From Hyphomicrobiales bacterium (GTDB lineage Bacteria > Pseudomonadota > Alphaproteobacteria > Rhizobiales > Beijerinckiaceae): DNA of 17,089 nucleotides. Position 1 is the stretch's first letter, and each line of letters opens with the position of its first letter. Under the pieces are notes generated by a model. That model did no database searches, was not told the DNA's origin, and was given only the letters and a program-made list of their open reading frames with translations. The stretch spans positions 1-17,089 of the forward strand of contig JAATEW010000021.1 of assembly GCA_015655535.1 (NCBI GenBank). The letters run 5' to 3'. The position numbers and the translations under genes were made by a program. Positions 1 through 7,378 of the stretch are shown here, piece after piece.

Positions 1-1
1 C

Positions 2-223
2 GCCATTTTGGTCGGCGACGGGCTGATCTCGATCGTCCTCGCCGTCGTCAACATGCTGAAGGTCATCAAGGAACTGGAGCAGGAAGAGCCCGCCGCCGCG
101 GCGCCGCGCTATCTCGATATGCCTTTGAACTCCGCGGTCGTCTCAGACCTGTTCAAAACCGGCTTCCACAGAGACGAGATCGATCAAAGCTTCGTGAAAA
201 ACGCCTCAACCGCCGCGAAATAA
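2..223 (+). CDS. C-terminal end of a membrane transporter, possibly OPT family (partial)
   Basis: The reading frame is open from the first bases of the window to the TAA stop at 221-223, so the gene begins upstream and only about 73 codons are seen. The visible part starts with a hydrophobic stretch containing AILVGDGLISIVLAVVNML, then a charged EELEQ-like segment rich in Glu and Ala, and a soluble tail of about 45 residues. The VGDGL-S-I pattern at the end of a last membrane helix resembles the C-terminus of OPT/YSL oligopeptide transporters, which often read GLI-GDG-W; this is recall of a family pattern, not a search result. It converges with the capsule gene that ends at 305. The coding call is good, the family assignment is tentative. 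Confidence 0.5.
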   Translation, partial: AILVGDGLISIVLAVVNMLKVIKELEQEEPAAAAPRYLDMPLNSAVVSDLFKTGFHRDEIDQSFVKNASTAAK

Positions 224-238
224 GCAAACCAACCAGGT

Positions 239-253
239 GCAGGCGGTGCCTGC
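239..253. terminator. Possible hairpin terminator between convergent genes
   Basis: GCAGGC at 239-244 and GCCTGC at 248-253 form a perfect 6-bp stem with a GGT loop, 15 bases after the stop of the transporter fragment and in the 81-bp gap between two converging genes. No clear T-run follows on either strand, so factor-independent termination is only a suggestion. Confidence 0.3.
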
Positions 254-304
254 CTTAAACCTACCTCTCCGACAATGTTGCCCTTTAGCCGATTTCGGCG
301 ACAT

Positions 305-1621
305 TCAGGCCCGATGATCTTCAATCGCGGCCGCGGTCATTGCCAATATGCCCCAGATGATCAGGAACCCCAGGGGCAATAATAGCGACAGGCTCGGCCG
401 CTCGGGATATCGCGATTCCTCAGGCAGGCTCGCAGATACGAAGGTCGTCAAATAGATGCTTTGCTGTTGGGCTTTCAGCCGCGCCCTTTCCAAGGCATCC
501 TGGGCGATCGTATAGAGCTTCTCCGCGAAGATCCGTTTCAGCTCAAGTTCCTCGAAGGTGCCGAGAGAAGCAGCGATCGTCTTTCCCTCTGCGGAATTAC
601 CGGTCAGCGTCGCCTTCAATTGCTCGATCTGACCGTCAAGCACATCGATGCGCGTCTTCAAACCCACCACCGAAGAGGCCGTCGGCGACATGGCCTTTGC
701 GGCGACAAAATAATCATTCTCCAGCCGGATCTTCTCCGACATCGCCTCCATGAGCAATTTGGACGTGTTGGTGGCGGCCGCCGTTGGATCGATATAGCCT
801 TGCGCGTCGCGAAATGTCCGCATGTCGAGCAAGGCGGCACGGACCTGGCCTTCCGAGCGGCGGACCTCTTCCTCGGCATCTTTCATCACCGCGCGGCGGG
901 CGCGCAGCGACATGTCATTGGCAAGCTTCTCGCTGGCATCCAAGATAGTTTTCGCCAGCGCCTCCGAGTCGCCTGGCCGGAAGCTGCGAACCGTGAGGAT
1001 GACGATGCCCGACACGGCGTCCACATAGGTCGATACCATCTTCCGCCAATAGTCGGTCAATTCCTCCGCCGATGGGCGATCCTTGAGGCGGGCCCAAAAG
1101 TCAGCCTCCGGCCGTTGAAAGATCGCCTTGACGTCGATCTTATCCGCAAGATCTTGGAGGATGGCACGGCTGCCGATGTAATTCGTGATGATATAGGCAT
1201 CCTGACTGGCAAGCATCGGCAGGCCATTGCTGCCGCTGTTGAGTGACATCGAGGCGCTGCCCATCGATTTACTCTTATCGGCGCCCAACTCGAGTTGTTC
1301 GTTTCGCACAGCAAAGCGCGCTTCCGCCACGAATTGATCGGAGGCGATGAAAACGAGATAGAGAACGCTGAGCAAAGAGGGGATCACCGCGATCGCGATG
1401 AAACTCAAAATATAGCCGTTCGGCAGAGTCGAATGGGCTTTGCGCGTATGGTCGGCAGGCTCGACCTGCTTGCGCTCGGGGACACGAAGCGCCGCCGCAT
1501 CGATAAAGCTGCGAAAGAGTGCCGTCGAGGTTCGGACAAGCGAACCCGTCACGAAACCCTTGGTGCGCTCCGGCTGGTGCTCCCACGCGTCTTGCACCGG
1601 TATTTGCCGCTTCTTATCCAT
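305..1621 (-). CDS. KpsE/Wzz-like capsule polysaccharide export inner-membrane protein (copy 1)
   Basis: A 438-residue protein with the layout of the KpsE/RkpR branch of polysaccharide co-polymerases. It has a basic cytoplasmic N-terminus, a first membrane helix at about residues 70-92, a long periplasmic part rich in Glu, Ala and Lys (about 230-390) that looks coiled-coil, and a second helix at the C-terminus (about 412-432) preceded by YPERPSLS. The PxxP-type motif before the last helix is typical of the Wzz/KpsE superfamily. Such proteins bridge the inner-membrane ABC exporter and the outer-membrane channel during capsule export. The ATG at 1619-1621 follows a G-rich run (GGGGGCAG) that can serve as ribosome binding site. 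It is the last gene of the - strand block and is clearly paralogous to the gene at 2850-4118, sharing the IASDQ-VAEA-F signature after helix 1. The exact exported polymer cannot be told. Confidence 0.85.
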   Translation of the reverse strand: MDKKRQIPVQDAWEHQPERTKGFVTGSLVRTSTALFRSFIDAAALRVPERKQVEPADHTRKAHSTLPNGYILSFIAIAVIPSLLSVLYLVFIASDQFVAEARFAVRNEQLELGADKSKSMGSASMSLNSGSNGLPMLASQDAYIITNYIGSRAILQDLADKIDVKAIFQRPEADFWARLKDRPSAEELTDYWRKMVSTYVDAVSGIVILTVRSFRPGDSEALAKTILDASEKLANDMSLRARRAVMKDAEEEVRRSEGQVRAALLDMRTFRDAQGYIDPTAAATNTSKLLMEAMSEKIRLENDYFVAAKAMSPTASSVVGLKTRIDVLDGQIEQLKATLTGNSAEGKTIAASLGTFEELELKRIFAEKLYTIAQDALERARLKAQQQSIYLTTFVSASLPEESRYPERPSLSLLLPLGFLIIWGILAMTAAAIEDHRA

Positions 1622-1785
1622 CTGCCCCCAAAACGGCCCTTATATCGCGCCGCGGCTCCCCAGCCGGCCTTGAGACAACACTATCGCGGCACCAAGGGGT
1701 ACTCGAGCGTCAACCGCGCGGCCTAAGGAAGCCATGGCCGGATCACGACGGTTTAGCGCGACCGCAAACCGGACTTTGCTTTGCT

Positions 1786-2820
1786 TTATGGTGATTTATT
1801 GAAAGCCGCATCAACGTATTGATAAAGTTCCAAGTCTTTTTCAAGAAGCATATCGATTTCGCGGCTGTTCCTCAACAATTGCGCCAATGGGGCGACCGTA
1901 GGGAATGCCGGAAGTTGCGGCAGAGACGCCGGATCGATCTCAAGCAGTTCGGCGAAACCATTGAGGAATTTGGCCGGTTCGTGCCGCAGCCCGACAAGGG
2001 CTGAATTTGCGAGAACATCCAGAGCGAAGGCGACGGCGCCGCTTGACGGCATCTCGTCGGGGCTGCCGGCGGTGAGCTGACGCAGAAGCGGGTTCGCAAG
2101 AAGCATCCTGACATTTTCCGGCATTTGCCGGAGCGCGCGCCGCAGCGCTTTTGGATCTTCGATCGGCAAAGCTTCGGCAAATTCCATGGCCGGCACGAGC
2201 GCCGCGCTTTCGCGCATGCCGAGATGGCCGGCCCCGACCTTGCGGATCTTGCCCAGCACCAGCAGGCGTTCGGCCAGCTCCTCATAGGGGTCCTGGAGCA
2301 CAATGAGCATCCGGAATCCGGCTTCGATGAAATAGGCGAAATTCTTGTACAGGATCCGCCCGCTCAAATAGACCGACTCGACATGGTTCAGCAAAAACAA
2401 TTGGGTGACCGTCTCGCGGCCGAGATTTTCTATTCCCTTGGCGAAATATTGGAACCGCGCGGCAATCGCGTCGTCGAGCGTCCAAAGCGGAAAGAGATGC
2501 GTTTCCAGGCGCAAAAGTTTCTGCTTAATGTTATCCGGCTTGGCGCGGCGATAGACGAGAACATTCGTCTCGGCATCGGATAATTCGAGATCGGTCAGCT
2601 CCCGCAGGTCCGGAACCTGCGTCGTATCGAGCAGAAATCCGCATTGGCCGGTCTCATGGCGGCCAGCGCCGACAAGAGCCTCACGCTTTTCGTTGGCTGC
2701 AAATCTGTAGCGTTCCTTGCCGCCGGCGGACACGCGAATGGTCGGAACGCCTGAAAAGCCGTCGGGCACCAGATAGCCTGAGATGCGCTCTCCGAAATCG
2801 GCTTCGATGTTGAACAGCAT
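1786..2820 (-). CDS. Conserved-looking soluble protein in capsule export block, function unknown
   Basis: I do not recognise this 344-residue protein. It has no signal peptide and no membrane helix, so it is probably cytoplasmic. The first 65 residues look beta-rich with many Gly. Residues about 85-115 carry VLVYRRAKPDN and KLLRLETHLFPLWTL, a pattern that distantly recalls nucleotide- or sulfate-transfer enzymes of the P-loop type, but no Walker A motif is present. The rest is predicted helical. It begins 29 bp after the stop of the KpsE-like gene at 2850 and is followed 164 bp later by a second KpsE-like gene, so it is probably co-transcribed with the export genes and may modify, regulate or attach to the capsule precursor. 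The ribosome binding site before the ATG at 2818-2820 is weak. That it is a real gene is well supported by length, spacing and context; function is open. Confidence 0.75.
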   Translation of the reverse strand: MLFNIEADFGERISGYLVPDGFSGVPTIRVSAGGKERYRFAANEKREALVGAGRHETGQCGFLLDTTQVPDLRELTDLELSDAETNVLVYRRAKPDNIKQKLLRLETHLFPLWTLDDAIAARFQYFAKGIENLGRETVTQLFLLNHVESVYLSGRILYKNFAYFIEAGFRMLIVLQDPYEELAERLLVLGKIRKVGAGHLGMRESAALVPAMEFAEALPIEDPKALRRALRQMPENVRMLLANPLLRQLTAGSPDEMPSSGAVAFALDVLANSALVGLRHEPAKFLNGFAELLEIDPASLPQLPAFPTVAPLAQLLRNSREIDMLLEKDLELYQYVDAAFNKSP

Positions 2821-2849
2821 CGTTCAGCTTTCACCCGCCGCCCAGTGGC

Positions 2850-4118
2850 TCAAGCCTTATAGTTTCTGATCGCGACGGCGAGGCTGCAGCAGGCTCCCCA
2901 GAACGCCAGTGTACCGGCGAGGATCGCAAAACTCATCAGCCGCCGGCGTGGATATTGCGCTTCCTGCGGCAGAACCGGCTTTACGAACGTGTTGATATAC
3001 ATCATTCGCCCTTCGGCAGTCAGGCGGGCGAGTTCGAGCGAGGTCGCCGCGCCGGCGTAGAGGCGCTCGGCAACCTGGTGCTCAAGATCGAGTTCGGCGA
3101 ATTTCGTCATCGACGCGGCAAGTGTCGGCTCTCGCACCGAACTGAGCTTGGTATGCGTGAGCTTCGACTCAAGTTCCGCGATCTGTGTCTTGGTGGCTTC
3201 GATGCGGCTCCTCAGAGCCTGCATCTGAGGCGCCGTTTCCGTGACATATTTGAGCTGCGTCACATATTCCTGCTGCATTTGCAGCAGTGACGAACGCGTG
3301 CCGTTGATCAGTTTATTCAGAGCCTCGGCGACTTTCGTGGCGTCAAGAACGCCGGTATCGTTTCGCATGGTTTCCAACGCGATCTGCGCCTTGGTCAACC
3401 GCGCGGAAGTAAGATCGAGCTCTTGCGCCGCGGCCGCGACAGCGTCGCGATTCATCCGTTCGTTCATCTCATTGATGAGAGCCTCGCTGATCTCAAGGAC
3501 AGCCGACGCTATTTTCGTCGCATCCTCAGGCGTGAAGGCACGCACTTTCAGGGTAACGATGCCCCCTGGCATGCTGATCGACACATCTGTCATATGTTGC
3601 CAATAACGGACGAATTTCTCGATCGGCTTTTGCGGGTTGAATCGAGAGAACCAATCCGCGTCGGATGTCGAATAAAGCCCGCGTATGTCGATTAAAGCCT
3701 CGAGCTTCTCCAACGCCGCCCGGCTCTCGATATAATTCATAACGATTTGCGTATCCTGCACAATCGCGATAGCCGGAATGCCGGTCATCGAAGCAATGCC
3801 GTCGGACGCTGCAGGCACGCCACCCGAGACCGTAAACTTCGCCTCCGCCACATATTGATCGGACGCGATCAAGCCGTAATATATGGCCGCACCGGCGCTT
3901 GGTATGGCGACGATCAGAACGAAACTGATCATCGCTGCGAGGCGGAAAGCCCTGGCACCGCGTCTGGCTTGGAAACCGTCGCTGGCGATGAAGCGGCGGC
4001 TGCGCTTCGACACGCGCGCGTGACGCGCCGCATCCGCCAATGCCTGCGATAGAACCCGCGCACGGTCGAGCGCGGTCAGCGGCCCACGGACAATCTCGGG
4101 CTCATCTCCGAAACTCAT
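2850..4118 (-). CDS. KpsE/Wzz-like capsule polysaccharide export inner-membrane protein (copy 2)
   Basis: A 422-residue member of the same family as the protein at 305-1621. It has a basic N-terminal 58 residues, a membrane helix at about 60-83, the signature LIASDQYVAEAKFTV just after it, a periplasmic coiled-coil-like middle (about 210-370), and a C-terminal helix at about 397-416 preceded by AQYPRRR. The N-terminal cytoplasmic tail differs from that of copy 1, while the segment around NYIESRAAL and the PGGIVTLKVRAF stretch align well with NYIGSRAIL and VSGIVILTVRSF of copy 1. The ATG at 4116-4118 has AGGAAG five bases upstream. It lies downstream of the KpsT-like ATPase with a 138-bp gap, consistent with one capsule export operon. 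Expected role: periplasmic bridging subunit of an ABC-dependent capsule exporter. Confidence 0.85.
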   Translation of the reverse strand: MSFGDEPEIVRGPLTALDRARVLSQALADAARHARVSKRSRRFIASDGFQARRGARAFRLAAMISFVLIVAIPSAGAAIYYGLIASDQYVAEAKFTVSGGVPAASDGIASMTGIPAIAIVQDTQIVMNYIESRAALEKLEALIDIRGLYSTSDADWFSRFNPQKPIEKFVRYWQHMTDVSISMPGGIVTLKVRAFTPEDATKIASAVLEISEALINEMNERMNRDAVAAAAQELDLTSARLTKAQIALETMRNDTGVLDATKVAEALNKLINGTRSSLLQMQQEYVTQLKYVTETAPQMQALRSRIEATKTQIAELESKLTHTKLSSVREPTLAASMTKFAELDLEHQVAERLYAGAATSLELARLTAEGRMMYINTFVKPVLPQEAQYPRRRLMSFAILAGTLAFWGACCSLAVAIRNYKA

Positions 4119-4256
4119 CGCATCTTCCTGGAACCCTGGCCGTTCATCTGGAACCGATCCTGCTTATAAGTCTTCTCAAGCGCATCGGCGCGAAAGACCG
4201 CATCGCTGGCGATCTATCGCAACAGCGAGATCGTAAAGCCCTTTTTCGCGGCATGC

Positions 4257-4910
4257 TCACCTATTCAACCTGTTGTAGACTTCGATGGCCTTGTCGACGG
4301 AATCGAACATCATAAGCTTTCCGTCTACGAGGACTGCCGCGTGGTCGCAATATTCCTTGATCGTCTGCATCGAGTGAGAGACGACGATCACATCGGCCCG
4401 CGCGCGCCGATGATCGAATACCTGCTTGCACCTCGCTGCGAACCGCGCATCCCCTACCGCCAGGGTCTCGTCGATCAAATAGCATTCGAATTCGATCGCC
4501 ATCGAAAGCCCATAGGCGAGCCTCGCCCCCATACCCGAAGAATAGGTTTTAACCGGAACATCCATATAGTCGCCCAATTCGGCAAAATCCTCGACAAATT
4601 CGGTGACCTTGCGGACGTCCTCGCCATAGACGCGGGCGGCGAATTTCACATTTTCGCGGCCCGTCATCATAGGATGAAAACCGCTTGAAAGCCCAAGCGG
4701 CCAAGACACGCGGACCGAGCGTCTCACGCGGCCTGCGTTGGGCAGCGCCGTGCCGGCAATAAGGCGTATCGTCGTCGACTTGCCGGCGCCATTCACGCCA
4801 AGCAGGCCATAAGAGCGGCCGCTCTGAAAAACCGTCGAGACATGATCGAGAACGATCTTGACGTGCGTCCCGCTTCTATAAAACTTGAAGACGTTTTCGA
4901 GCTGGATCAT
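4257..4910 (-). CDS. kpsT: KpsT-like capsule polysaccharide ABC transporter ATP-binding protein
   Basis: A 217-residue ATPase of the polysaccharide exporter class. Visible motifs are Walker A GVNGAGKST (residues 38-46), the signature YSSGM (123-127), Walker B CYLIDE with the catalytic Glu at 148, the TLAVGD D-loop region, and the switch His of VVSHS (about 179). The AVGD segment after Walker B and the short length are typical of KpsT/RkpS/Wzt-type proteins, which power export of a lipid-linked polysaccharide through a KpsM permease. No KpsM permease gene is adjacent: the - strand upstream region (4911 onward) contains no membrane protein. The gene is first in the visible block and is divergent from the SoxYZ-like gene across a 634-bp spacer. 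Assignment to the family is firm; the gene symbol is by family. Confidence 0.9.
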   Translation of the reverse strand: MIQLENVFKFYRSGTHVKIVLDHVSTVFQSGRSYGLLGVNGAGKSTTIRLIAGTALPNAGRVRRSVRVSWPLGLSSGFHPMMTGRENVKFAARVYGEDVRKVTEFVEDFAELGDYMDVPVKTYSSGMGARLAYGLSMAIEFECYLIDETLAVGDARFAARCKQVFDHRRARADVIVVSHSMQTIKEYCDHAAVLVDGKLMMFDSVDKAIEVYNRLNR

Positions 4911-5544
4911 CGGGCAAAGGTTCGATCTTGGCGGGATCGCCGACTTATCAGCTTCTACTGGATTGGTGCCGTGAGGCCGAGTCCGATTGCATCATGATGG
5001 AGATATGTCCTGCCAGCGAGGCCGCGCGGAGTGCGATCCGGTTGCGCTTATATTGTGTTAAGCCATTGATAGATTTTAGAATTTATGCCGCAACGAAAGC
5101 CTGCGATGTGATTGGAGCCTTTCGTACCGCGCCCAGACTTTCCAAGCAATCGGGAAGATCCGAGCTGACGCCCCTCGGGTTGCGCGCGCCCCGCCGGCTG
5201 GTCGGAGGAAGAAGTTCGTCGAAATCAGCGCCTATCGCAGCATTGGCGGTGTCTTACCGCTAACTATCAGAAAAATTAGAGTTTTTAAAGTCTACGGCAG
5301 TCCTCCGTCGGCCTGTTCTGGCCAAAATCGGGAATTTTAGGAAACTCCATTTGTGTATTGTTATCGTTGTTGGGCACGCAGCGCGTATCGAGGCGTGTGA
5401 TCGCTCCTATACTTCCTCACGTACTCTTTGAACCTATGGCTGCCTTGGGCGAGACATGAAACGCCAAACCATAATAGCCGACGCCGTGGCGATCATCCCG
5501 GTGTCCGCTTGCAGAATAAAAACAAATCAAATCGGGAGGAGGGC
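4911..5544. other. Gene-free divergent spacer with A+T-rich segments
   Basis: I find no convincing gene here. One 111-codon frame on the + strand (4928-5263) has mixed composition, no ribosome binding site and no recognisable domain. Two A+T-rich stretches stand out against the local composition: 5045-5090 and 5265-5360. They are plausible places for the divergent promoters of the KpsT gene (- strand) and the SoxYZ-like gene (+ strand), but I cannot name a -35/-10 pair with confidence. TATACT at 5408-5413 is a fair -10 match on the + strand with no good -35 at the right distance. GGCC-TGTTCT-GGCC at about 5310-5323 is a small inverted repeat that could bind a regulator. Confidence 0.4.
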
Positions 5545-6369
5545 ATGATGGAAGGTGGTTTAATCGGCACCGGACTTTGCGCTTGCGCGTCTTTGCTGAT
5601 GATCGGCATCAGCCTCCCCGCCCATGCGGATGACAGCAGCGATCCGGCACGCGAGGCGCGCTGGATAGAGATTGAGAAGACGATCTTCGGAAGCAGGACG
5701 GCAACTCCAGACGAAACCATTGTGAGCCTCGACGCATCCGAGCGTGCCGAGGACGCCGCTTTGGTCCCGATCGCGATCAAGCTCAATGTCAAGGCGCCGG
5801 TCAAAGGGCTCTACGTCGTTGTCGATGACAACCCGGCCCCCATCGCCGCCCATTATATTTTTGGGCCGGCCGCCTATCCCGAGGCCATCAAGATGCGCGG
5901 GCGCGTCAACAGCTATACGAACATGCATGCGGTCGCCGAGTTGCAAGACGGCACGCTCGTCGAAGCGGTGCGCTTCGTCAAAGCCTCCGGCGGCTGCTCG
6001 GCGCCGATGGGCATGAGCGACGAAGAGGCGATGCAGGGTATCGGCGATATCCGGCTGAAGCTCGCCGAAAATACCGTGCCCGGAAAACCGGCGGAAGCGA
6101 CTTTGATGGTGCGCCATCCGAATTTCAACGGCATGCAAATGGACCAAGACACCCACGGTTATACGCCGGCGCGCTATATCCAGACGATCAGAGTGACGGA
6201 TGGCGACGCACTCGTTTTCACGCTGAGCGGCGATATTTCATTGGCATCGAACCCCGTCATCGGCTTTGGACTCATTCCCCAGCCGGCAGGCCAGTTGACG
6301 GTCATGGTGGACGATAGCGAGAAGGCGCATTGGGAAAGGAGTTTCGCGCTCCCGACGGCCACGAATTGA
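5545..6369 (+). CDS. Quinoprotein dehydrogenase-associated SoxYZ-like fused carrier
   Basis: A 274-residue exported protein that joins a SoxY-like domain (about 45-155) to a SoxZ-like domain (about 165-270). It begins with a signal peptide ending near PAHA-DD (residue 28). In Sox sulfur oxidation, SoxY carries intermediates on a Cys in a C-terminal GGCGG-type motif. Here the equivalent is internal, SGGCSAPMG with Cys151, exactly at the domain junction, so the carrier residue is kept. Fused proteins of this type are known to occur beside PQQ dehydrogenases (the family usually named quinoprotein dehydrogenase-associated SoxYZ-like carrier), but their cargo is unknown. I chose ATG 5545 because GGGAGG at 5534-5539 sits five bases upstream; ATG 5548 is an equal alternative. 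A longer upstream frame from 5428 lacks a ribosome binding site and would bury the signal peptide. The CXXCW gene follows after 7 bp. Confidence 0.85.
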   Translation: MMEGGLIGTGLCACASLLMIGISLPAHADDSSDPAREARWIEIEKTIFGSRTATPDETIVSLDASERAEDAALVPIAIKLNVKAPVKGLYVVVDDNPAPIAAHYIFGPAAYPEAIKMRGRVNSYTNMHAVAELQDGTLVEAVRFVKASGGCSAPMGMSDEEAMQGIGDIRLKLAENTVPGKPAEATLMVRHPNFNGMQMDQDTHGYTPARYIQTIRVTDGDALVFTLSGDISLASNPVIGFGLIPQPAGQLTVMVDDSEKAHWERSFALPTATN

Positions 6370-6376
6370 CGCCGCT

Positions 6377-6940
6377 ATGCGGAATTTCCTTCCATTAGCG
6401 ACCGCGCTTCTTCTAATGGCTGGCTCGCCGGGACAGGTTCCGGAGCCGGACGGTCTATGGCAAGGCCCCATGCGCAGCGAGACACCGAATTCGCTGAAAG
6501 GCGCAACGGTCGTCGATACCGATGCTTTCACGGCGCTCAGGAATCGCGCGCAAACCGTCGTTCTGGACGTAGCGCCCGCCGACGAGAGACCGGCCTCGAT
6601 GCCAAAAGACATGCCGTGGATGCCTTTGCACCGTTCGATTCCCGGCGCGGTGTGGCTGCCAGGCGCGGGCAGCGGAAGCGCCGACCCAGCTTTCGAAGCC
6701 GCGTTCAAGACTGAGATGGAACGCCTCACGGCGCATGATCGCGATCAGCCCATTGTCGCTTTTTGCCATCCGCAATGCTGGGGTAGTTGGAATGCCGCGA
6801 AGCGCCTCGTCAATCTCGGCTATAGGCACGTCTATTGGTATCCGGAAGGCTTCGAAGGATGGCAAAACCAGCACGACACGCTGGTGATCGAGGAAGAACC
6901 GGGGTGGGAGACGACCATCCACGCGGCAAGGCAAGAATGA
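6377..6940 (+). CDS. Rhodanese-like PQQ-associated CXXCW motif protein
   Basis: A 187-residue exported protein with a hydrophobic leader (about 1-18), the family's GPMRSETPNSLKGATVV motif (30-46) and a rhodanese-fold core ending in FCHPQCWGSWNAAKR (129-143), then YWYPEGFEGWQ (153-163). The Cys130-HPQ-Cys134-Trp element matches the PQQ-dependent catabolism-associated CXXCW protein family; Cys130 occupies the rhodanese active-loop position, so thiol or persulfide chemistry in the periplasm is a reasonable guess. It starts 7 bp after the SoxYZ-like carrier with no ribosome binding site of its own, which suggests translational coupling and a functional pair: a thiol carrier plus a rhodanese-like partner. 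A decayed second copy lies at 11258-11543 at the tail of the xox operon. Family call is strong, biochemical role unproven. Confidence 0.88.
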   Translation: MRNFLPLATALLLMAGSPGQVPEPDGLWQGPMRSETPNSLKGATVVDTDAFTALRNRAQTVVLDVAPADERPASMPKDMPWMPLHRSIPGAVWLPGAGSGSADPAFEAAFKTEMERLTAHDRDQPIVAFCHPQCWGSWNAAKRLVNLGYRHVYWYPEGFEGWQNQHDTLVIEEEPGWETTIHAARQE

Positions 6941-6975
6941 CCGATCGTTCGGCCTCTATGCGATGCAAAAGGGAC

Positions 6976-7038
6976 TCAGACGTTCACCGCCTTCGCTCTG
7001 CGCGTCCATGTCCGGACCTGTCTTATATGATCCGTCAT
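6976..7038 (-). CDS. Tiny 20-codon ORF with strong Shine-Dalgarno
   Basis: The - strand reads AAGGAGG (7050 down to 7044), five bases, then ATG at 7038-7036, and encodes MTDHIRQVRTWTRRAKAVNV before TGA at 6978-6976. This is the best ribosome binding site I see in the whole window. The peptide is basic (five Arg or Lys in the second half) with two close Thr-Trp/Thr-Arg steps and resembles no small protein I know; it is not PqqA, which needs conserved Glu and Tyr. It could be a small protein, a leader peptide, or the surviving start of a lost gene. A second 17-codon frame starting at MDAQSEGG overlaps it. Nothing long follows downstream on this strand, because the convergent CXXCW gene ends at 6940. 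Confidence 0.4.
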   Translation of the reverse strand: MTDHIRQVRTWTRRAKAVNV

Positions 7039-7163
7039 GATGTCCTCCTTGACTATTTACTTTGACGTCACGCGCGGTCGTGCATGAGCCGGCGGCCCCA
7101 CGGAGTTAGAAGCCCCTCGCGGAACTTGAGATTAGACATTTGACGGATATGCAAAATGGTGAG

Positions 7164-7192
7164 TTGCCCGCGGACTCTTGGGCAAATTGCCC
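7164..7192. promoter_or_regulatory. Three complementary 6-mers able to form two exclusive hairpins
   Basis: TTGCCC (7164-7169), GGGCAA (7180-7185) and TTGCCC (7187-7192) lie in a row. The middle copy can pair with either neighbour, so two mutually exclusive hairpins are possible (10-base loop, or a near-perfect palindrome with one central base). On the - strand this would sit in the leader about 130 bases before the tiny ORF at 7038. An attenuator-like switch, a dimeric protein site (palindrome GGGCAA-A-TTGCCC), or chance are all possible. Confidence 0.25.
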
Positions 7193-7378
7193 GGCGAGCA
7201 TGGGCCGAGCCTGCGGCCACGCCTGAGACCTACTTCCGGCTATCCGACTCGGCCTTTTCTTCCCGCACCTAATCGAACGCGAGACCATAGCCTATCCGGA
7301 TCACGGCATAGTCATAGACAAGAAGGACGGGAATGACTTTCCTGTTCGCGCTGGTCGCCTCCTCCACATCCGTTGTCC

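Larger units (their letters stand above)
6941..7378. other. Intergenic region without a large gene
   Basis: This 438-bp stretch separates the convergent CXXCW gene (+) and the DUF1289 gene (-). No long gene is present. It holds a 20-codon ORF with a strong ribosome binding site (6976-7038, - strand), a set of three mutually complementary 6-mers at 7164-7192, and the tail of a 48-codon frame (7269-7415, - strand) that overlaps the DUF1289 gene. Other frames look like noise. Confidence 0.5.

Noticed and set aside
461..1246. A 261-codon frame on the + strand opposite the KpsE-like gene
   Set aside because: Low-complexity Arg/His/Leu-rich product without a ribosome binding site; the opposite frame is a clear KpsE family member.
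4928..5263. A 111-codon frame on the + strand in the divergent spacer
   Set aside because: No ribosome binding site, no recognisable domain, crosses A+T-rich regulatory-looking sequence.
5428..5544. An upstream extension of the SoxYZ-like gene starting at 5428
   Set aside because: The start at 5545 has a strong GGGAGG site and yields a proper signal peptide; the extension would hide it.
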